A DNA stretch of 64,000 nt from Prosopocoilus inquinatus (lineage: Eukaryota; Arthropoda; Insecta; Coleoptera; Lucanidae), in the NCBI GenBank assembly GCA_036172665.1, contig CM069871.1, forward strand, positions 59,890,713 through 59,954,712, in the 5' to 3' direction. The notes below the pieces were generated by a model. That model was not told the origin of the DNA, did not search any database, and saw nothing but the letters and a program-made list of their open reading frames with translations. Positions 57,320 through 64,000 of this stretch are shown in pieces. The translations under genes were made by a program, and so were the position numbers. Each line of letters starts with the position of its first letter. The stretch's first letter is position 1.

Positions 57320-57680
57320 ATACTTATTTATTAGGCTTGCCGCCGGCCGTACCATAAAAGTAGGTCAGCCGGGTAAACGTTGTTAAGGTTCATAATTGCA
57401 AAGCACAGATATTCGTACGGCCAGGGGTATTTCATTTCGTCTTAAAACTTTTCGACACCTCCGTACTTCTAATCCACATATTAAAAGTCGAAGAAGAAGA
57501 ATTAAAGTAATTTTAGTTTTTGTTTTCGGCCGTACCCAACCGTCTTTCGGAGAATTCAATAAAAGTTTATTATGGTACAGATGTTCGGCACTGTAATGAA
57601 TTTTTACAGCACAAAATATTTTCATTACTTTTACAATTTGTTGAATAATGTTCATTAGAAAGAACAAGAATAATTGACGT
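57320..57680. other. Unassigned G+C-richer segment inside the hAT-like element
   Basis: It contains 'gccgccggccgtacc' and overlapping frames on both strands. No motif is recognised; it could be remnant transposase sequence. Confidence 0.2.
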
Positions 57681-58750
57681 TTATCTATTTATCCAAAAAA
57701 AAAAAAAAATGAAAACTATTATTAGTGAGTTTGTGTCAAGTTTTAGATGTGCGAGTCCTTATAAATTAGAAATGTAGTTAATACTTTAAAATGGACAAGA
57801 GAAGCACAAAATTGAAATGCTTGAAAACATTTTCATCTGATTAAAAACCAGGAACATTAGAGTTAAAATTCAGTCGAGTCTGTTTTTTATGAATCATTTT
57901 TTGTTAATACGTAATTAACCGATTTTCGGATAATCCAAAAGGTGCTTTTTTGATTACAGATTTCGCGAATATCCAAATAATCGGCTTTCAAGCAGACAGT
58001 TTTTCAAATATCCGAATAATCCGTTTTTGGATATTCGAATAGTCAGTTTTTCGAATATCCATAATCGGTTTTTGGATACTTGAATGTCCGAATAATCGGA
58101 TTTTGGATATTCGAATAGTCGGTTTTAACCATTATTTGGATAACCGGTTTTATCTAAAACCGGTTTTTAAAGAAACCGATTATTCGGTTTCAATTTTTTC
58201 CGGTTTTTGCCAGCACTAGTTTAAATAGCATTGTTAAAACGTAGGAGTACACGTACATAATCGCATTTACTAAAAATAATTCTTAAAACGTTTACTGGAA
58301 AACCCTAAAGACAAATCAGAAATCAGGAATCTATGAAATATCTTGTCAAGGGTGTATTAAAAAATATATTGGGCCAAACAAAAAGAAATGTACTGACATG
58401 TTTTAAAGAACATTTAGCTCATTTAAAGTACAATAGAATTGAAAATCCAGTGTTCCCCAACATATTTTTGACAGTCATAAAATAGATTTAAACAATCTTA
58501 GGTTAGTAAAAGCAAGTCAAGCAACAGGAAATTAGACGGGTTTGAAACCATTTTCATATACAAAAATAGAGAAATTTAATGAACACCGATCATGGGCCTT
58601 TGGCAGGTTCCGTGTTTGCTTGACTTGGTTGACGCAATCCGGTGAGACGCTCGCTTTAGAGTGCGCGCTTCATTGGAGCGGAACGACTTAGTATGTAAGG
58701 TAGCGATAGCCATGACACAGTCACTTCTCTTGTGACCAAGAAGAAGGCAC

Positions 58751-58791
58751 CTACTGAAGATGGCAGAATAGCTGCCGAAATACGTATATAG
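58751..58791 (+). ncRNA. Hammerhead-ribozyme-like motif 2 (Penelope-type)
   Basis: Stem I CTA/TAG (58751-58753 and 58789-58791), core CTGAAGA (58754-58760), an extra T, stem II GGCAG/CTGCC (58762-58766 and 58772-58776), GAAA (58777-58780), stem III ATACGTAT (58780-58787), then A58788 as the cut site. Stem II bases differ from motif 1 but still pair, which is covariation. The surrounding 58580-58830 is G+C-richer and may be a Penelope-like element remnant. Confidence 0.6.
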
Positions 58792-58829
58792 TTTTTGAAC
58801 AAACTTTTTGTGGTTAAGAGGTTAAATCC

Positions 58830-61720
58830 AATTTCTTTGTACTAAAAACCACAGTCTCCAATATATTTTTGTACATTAAGTCAAGTAAGACAAATAAAAA
58901 GGTACTCCTGCATTTTTAGCTCGAACTAAAGTTACAATTATCACGAACAAGAACTGAACCGAAAGAAAATCAAGTATCCATTACGACTTATAACATAGAC
59001 CTTAATAAGAATGCGAAAACAAACCGATTATTATTTTTATTTGAAGCAACTTTGAAGTCCCTTATTATGAGTTTTACTTATTTTTTAATGATCTATACAT
59101 TCTTTATAATGTATTCAGCTAGACATAACAATAGTGCCGCATCTGGATAAGACCCACTAAGAGACAAGATGTGGAATACTTTCCAGTTATAACCGAAAGA
59201 ATTGATTTCCAGAGCAGTTGTTTGCGAATTAGGTCAAGCGGTTGTAATTCACCTTTGGTATTTCATTTTGGCTTATTTATTTAGAAACAGTCAGACAAAT
59301 CAATAAATATGTTCGTCTGAAGTATTATCTTATTTATTACCGCCAAGTGAGTCGCATCTGGTCGGCAACAAACTTAATTTTAACTGTCCACCGTTACAAA
59401 CTTTCTTTTTTAATTTTGAATGTAGAAATTAACAAAAATTCCATAATTTTTCAATTTCTAAAAAGAAAATATTGGAACAAGATATAGGAGAGTTTAAAAT
59501 GACCTTTTAGGACTGGCAAAAAGAGATTAGCTTAGCTCTCATCTGGGGCCTTAACGTTACAGACCGGATTAGCTCTTTGAAAATAATCTGTAACGGAAAA
59601 GAGTAAGCCATGTCGTTTCGCATTTAATTAAATGAAACAAATTCATACATTGAATGTAACTTAATCCGAAACTCAGTTAGTCATTAGTTTAATTAACAAA
59701 ATGTAATTCCATCGGATGTTACTTACCTGGAAATTTGGAATGTGAAAATAACGTTACCTGCCTGAACAGAAACAAGATTTGTGCTAATGAGGAAATTAAC
59801 TTTCAGTACAGCCAGCAGCTTTAGTTGTGACGGGCGTGGGTGTTTACTTAAACGCGAAAATAAATGAGCGCCACCTAATCTAACCGGAGACGAGGAGAGG
59901 ATCAAAGGAAATGATTCAATTTATGCAACAATTTAATATCAGTAAAATAAGTTCCAAAGTACATATATGTGAACAGATTTAAAACTTTAAAACACCTAAA
60001 CGGTATGTGCGTACCTTAAAAATTCAACATATTGCTGTGATATTTCATTCAATAAAAAACTTGGAATGAAATTTGAGTTTCGTTAGAAAAAAGAACAATG
60101 TTATGTTTAATTTGTTTAATAAACATTTAATTTTAAAAACTTGAGATTATTATTAAACAGAGTGGCAGTGAACGGTTTAGTGAACTGCAATTCCTGAATT
60201 GAATTTGACAAGTTAGGCATCATTCTAATTTTCCAGCTCAAAAATGTCCCTAGGTGCGGTAGATGCGCGCGGTTCATGCCGGAGCGACTGAGTGAGGCGA
60301 ACCTGGTGGTGAGAGAACAGACTTAAAAGACGACGAGGCAGGATCGAACACACAGATTTTAAGTAAATTCCAAAGAGAAATAATAATAATAAGTAAAAGT
60401 ATTGTTAATGTATGAATTCGTTATAATAAAATGTTTAAAGCTGAAAGTGGATTTTATTGGAGACAACATTCGGAATTGAGACCAGGATTACATCAACAAC
60501 GTCAACATCATCATCAGCAGCAAACTGGATAAAACAGTTAAAAAGTTTTAAAAAAAAACGTAACCATGATAACAGTCGGGTGGCTTGGCGCAAGCCGCTA
60601 CACATTGTTCTTATTTAAAAAATAGAAATTTTTGCCTTCAGCATTTAAACGAATTATTTAAACCAGCAATTTTAAAACGGAATCCCGAATTCATGGCAAA
60701 CAGGTGCAAACCCAGATCATCATTGGACAGTTGTGCACAGAACGAAAGTCAAACTCACACAAGAGGTGCAAACCTGGAGTGATGATTTGGCTATCATAAA
60801 TTCCGGGGTTCTCATGCGTGTAAAGTAGTAAAATAGAGCTTTTGGTCATCTACAACAAGAGATGGAGGGTTCCATCCCTTCAAGAGCCCAAAACCCTAAG
60901 TTTCAAAGAATCAAAAAAGAGCTACCAGCCAGGTCCACTACACAGCAATATGTACTCGTTCAAAATTGGAACGGGATTGAAAGGTATCCAAAATTCACAT
61001 GAAATACTATAATTGAACATCAAACAAAAATTAGTGACAAAATTGTAAATTGAAAACCACAAACTAATGGCGGGTGCGTCACTGGCTCAATAAAATCGAT
61101 GCTTTAAATTTACTACGTTAAATGTTGTTCATTAGTGTTAAGCACCCAAATCGTTAAAATTGCTCATCTAGGGCAATATCGGCCCAAGACCATAACCCCA
61201 ATAAACGTGAATCTCTCACCTGAACATCTGCATAGCGAGATCCTCCTGCAGTCGCTCCATCACTGCATCTAATGACGTGTGGAGACACCAATCCCAACAC
61301 TGGTTCGAAAGCTGCTTCGAAGAAAAGCGTTGGGAAAAATTACTTCGCGAAAGCCGTTACGCAAAGGCCCGCCCCCCAGAAAGATCGTCACAAACAGCTT
61401 AAACTCAAACTCACACTTAAAGTTGTACTAAAACTTATACAAAAAACCTGTGTGAACAGCTTGTAAAAGAAGAAAAGTGCGACAAAAATAATTTGCGCGA
61501 AAAGAGCATCATCGCAAATTGTCCATAAGAAGGGGGACAGGCTGGGACAAGCTCGGAAGAGTTTTCGTCCACCAGGGCGCCAAGTTAAAAATTGAAAAAC
61601 ATCGTTCACTGCAGGAAACCTCCCACGAGGTCTTGTCGATAACAACAGTCCTGCGTGGTCCCACGGATTAGAGGCAATCTGGGGGCCATACATAAACGAA
61701 ACCACCACCGTTCCCTGGGG
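58830..61720. other. Probable PDZ-gene intron or intergenic DNA, nothing firm
   Basis: A+T-rich with scattered G+C-richer patches (59500-59900, 60240-60360, 61200-61700). GT-type donors on the minus strand near 59729 and 59757 are suggestive but I could not connect them to a gene. No repeat array is seen. Confidence 0.25.
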
Positions 61721-61724
61721 ATAT

Positions 61725-63010
61725 CAAAATGACGACTGCATATTACACGCACCATGCACGTCACAAATTAATAAAGCCACACTTCGCTTCGCCCATAACT
61801 ATAGAAGAGAAGGGCTTGGATGAATCAAAACCAGCATGACATAAGCAAACGTCAACCGCATATAGATGATGTCAATGACAGCCAATTGCGTCAAATGTCA
61901 AGTGTCGACGTAATTTATCCATCGAAGTAACAAGTGGAAAAGAAAACGTATATCGCAGAAACCGTATGATACAATAACTAAGGCGCGTCGTCGAGTTTTA
62001 CGACTAGTCTTTACGTTTAGAATAAATATTCAAATTAATTCCCTCGAAATGTGCAGAAATGCAGTTGCGGACGTTTATGAAAGATTGTGCAATCAACACT
62101 AAAAATACGTAACTCCTGGCCAATAAATAATTTAACTTTTAAGGCGATTATAATGCCGACACGATGATAGTCTGCGACTTGCACCACAAAATTAGATTGA
62201 GGCGTAAGACACAATGTGTGTTATAAAAATACTATTCTTCTGCGACGAAAATGATGATGACAACTTATTTCAACGTTATAAATATGTTTTCTTTCCGTCT
62301 ATTGCGCATATAGAAGAGAAGGGCGTGGGTGAATCGAAACCAGCATGACATAAGCAACGGCGTCAATTGTTAAATGTGAACGTAATTTATCCGTCGAAGT
62401 AACAAGCGGACAAGAAAACGTAAATCGCAGAAACCGTAGGCGTGTTTTTTTGCCACAAATCTCATCTCAACTCAGATAAACGTCATTTCGGTTGACATGA
62501 ACAAGTAAGTATGAACTGTGATTTCGATCTCTTAACATCTCCTGCCATCGCACTCCTATTGGTTGCCAGGTTGAAATACACATTCAAACTTACTTGTTCG
62601 CGCGAACGGAAATGACGTTTATCTGAGTTGAAGTGAGTTTTTCGGTAAAAAGAACACACATAATATATCACAATAATTAAGACGTCGTCGAGTTTCCAGT
62701 CTCTACGTTTAAAACAAACATTCAATTTAATTCCCACGAAACGTGAAGCTGCGAACGATTGCGAAAGATTGTACTATCAACGCTGAAAATACGAAACTAC
62801 GAAACTCCGGGCCGCTCATAGTTTCACTTAAGGCAATTATAATGCCGACACAACTCAAATCATAAGATGATTTATTGTGGAAGTATTCTGAGATGTACAG
62901 TCTGCGACTTGCACTACAAAATTAGTGAGACGTTAGTCGAGACGTGGGACACAATTTCCGATATAAAAATACAATTATAAATACTTATTTCAACGTCATA
63001 AAAATGTCCT
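61725..63010 (+). repeat. Family X repeat, two tandem units, plus orientation
   Basis: 'agaagagaagggcttggatg' (61802) and 'agaagagaagggcgtgggtg' (62313) start equivalent units. Both continue with 'accagcatgacataagcaa', 'gtaatttatcc.tcgaagta', 'ttataatgccgacac' and 'gcgacttgcac.acaaaatt' (62166 and 62899). The second unit is longer because it contains the foldback at 62462-62640. Confidence 0.85.
62462..62640. mobile_element. ~180-bp foldback MITE inserted in family X
   Basis: Arms CTCAACTCAGATAAACGTCA and TGACGTTTATCTGAGTTGAA plus inner 'gaacaagtaagta' and 'cttacttgttc'. The sequence between is absent from the first family X unit, which serves as the empty version. Confidence 0.82.
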
Positions 63011-63259
63011 CTTTTCGACTATTGCGCCATGGAAAATACATGCTATACAAAACTTATAGTATACAGAGTGACTTTCGGAAACTGGATTTTTTAAATCGTA
63101 ACAATACAATAATTAGTAGTTTAATGTTCGGTGATTTTGAAAATCATTCAAAATAATTTGCTTTTTCTTGTTATTATGTTTTTATATTTGAAAATAAATT
63201 TGTCCAATTGCAAGTTAAAATAAGCTTATCTTATTTATTCTTTTTAAGAATGACAAACG

Positions 63260-63990
63260 TGCAGAGCCGAGTAAGGCAACTAAGTTTACGGTGCATATCT
63301 TCGTACGCGCCCGGCTCGGCTGTGGCCCCAGTGGGGAACGGTAGAGGAACGGAACGCGCGTTCGCTGAATAATTCACCCCACTCATTCTCTCCAAACAAA
63401 TACGGTTCCGTCCAAACTCTTATATCTATTCAGTTTGAGAATTCGTTCTGTATACGTACGGTTCGTGGCATCGCAGCCAACAAATACTGCGACAAGTAAA
63501 TATTTTATCCTTCAAGTTAAAATAGATTTCTGTTAATGACGCCAATGATGCCAAGTTTATCCGAAGAATGAAAAGCAGTTGCTGTTTGTTACAGCCGAAT
63601 GGCAACAGCGTCTCCGCGTTGATTTGCCTGAAATCGTGACTTCGTATGTACGTCGGAAACCTCATTTGTTTGCTAGTTTCTCATTTGTCTTTTGCTGCAA
63701 ATATTCTGACGTCACCTTTTTCCAACTGATTGGTTGGGCCATTGTGGTACGTTTAAGGAACGGAGGAAGAGGGAAACGCGCTTTGGCATGGCATCATTCC
63801 GCCATTATGGTCAGCGACGCGTTCGAAGCAAGTTGTGTATAAGCATCATTCCGTGAATCTGTGCAATTAGTGATTTCAAGGTTCAATTAGAGCAGTTTAT
63901 TTGGAAGTTAAGTGACTCGACGTGTCTTCTAAAGTGCTAGGGCGCATTTTAATCCCTAAAGAACTGTTGAAGTTAGACAAATTCGTTTTA
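63260..63990 (+). promoter_or_regulatory. CpG-rich promoter-like region at the right edge
   Basis: G+C and CpG rise sharply. A full CRE palindrome TGACGTCA (about 63707) and an inverted CCAAT box (GATTGGTTGG, about 63729) lie 100-130 bp upstream of a TATA-like GTGTATAAGC (about 63835). An ATG (63990) opens M-G-S at the very end, and an upstream frame reads SSKVLGRILIPKELLKLDKF without an ATG. This looks like the start of a plus-strand gene beyond the window. Confidence 0.4.
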
Positions 63991-64000
63991 TGGGGAGCTT

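Larger units (their letters stand above)
55394..58218. mobile_element. 2825-bp hAT-like element with dense subterminal repeats and 8-bp target duplication
   Basis: Ends TAGTGCTGGCAACCAAATCGG-like at the left and TTGCCAGCACTA at the right. The 8-bp duplication GTTTAAAT is perfect (55386-55393 and 58219-58226). About 300 bp at each end consist of overlapping words such as 'GGATAATCGGATATTCGAAT' and 'AACCGGTTATCCGAATAATC', probable transposase-binding sites. I found no transposase frame in the interior, which carries a nested MITE (56937-57136). Confidence 0.88.

Noticed and set aside
59723..59905. Possible minus-strand exon with two GT donors
   Set aside because: Hydrophobic reading LKLLAVLKVNFLISTNLVSV is tempting as a signal peptide, but there is no ATG in good context and no partner exon.
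60240..60360. tRNA gene or SINE
   Set aside because: A 'gttcgatcctgcc' B-box-like string on the minus strand lacks a matching A box and any cloverleaf.

Overview
This window is eukaryotic nuclear DNA, most likely from an insect. It is A+T-rich, has short introns of about 60-70 bp beside introns of several kilobases, and is crowded with cut-and-paste DNA transposons (Tigger/pogo, mariner, hAT and Crypton types). Beetle is my guess for the order; I have no direct proof of it.

Four real protein-coding genes can be reconstructed exon by exon. (1) The 3' end of an AMSH/STAMBP-type JAMM deubiquitinase, plus strand, 186-1011. (2) A complete five-exon gene for a 274-residue type I membrane protein of unknown function, plus strand, 4885-20404; its first intron is about 10 kb. 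(3) A complete three-exon CISD2/mitoNEET-family gene, minus strand, 31012-23068; its last exon lies about 7.5 kb from the second. (4) The first coding exon of a PDZ-domain protein, plus strand, 35141-35275. I could not find its later exons, so its first intron probably runs past the window end. A CpG-rich promoter-like stretch sits at the right edge (63.26-64.0 kb).

Nearly everything else is mobile DNA, much of it nested. Intron 1 of gene 2 holds a Tigger element inserted by TA duplication into the reading frame of a decayed Crypton-type tyrosine recombinase, plus a 49-bp minisatellite. Intron 3 holds a hAT-type MITE with an intact 8-bp target duplication, nested inside another MITE. A second copy of that hAT MITE, with a different 8-bp duplication, sits in yet another MITE at 36.4-38.1 kb. 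The CISD2 intron holds a dead mariner, and a roughly 970-bp palindromic MITE family occurs three times. The region 38-64 kb carries a solo LTR, a roughly 405-bp tandem array, a 2.15-kb inverted-repeat element with transposase remnants, a 2.8-kb hAT-like element with dense subterminal repeats, and tandem arrays of a dispersed repeat (called family X here).

The most unusual signals are two hammerhead-ribozyme-like motifs (55.1 and 58.75 kb), one of them in a near-perfect 200-bp palindrome. This is the context known from Penelope-like elements. The four host genes share no obvious pathway. No operon, CRISPR array or bacterial feature is present.
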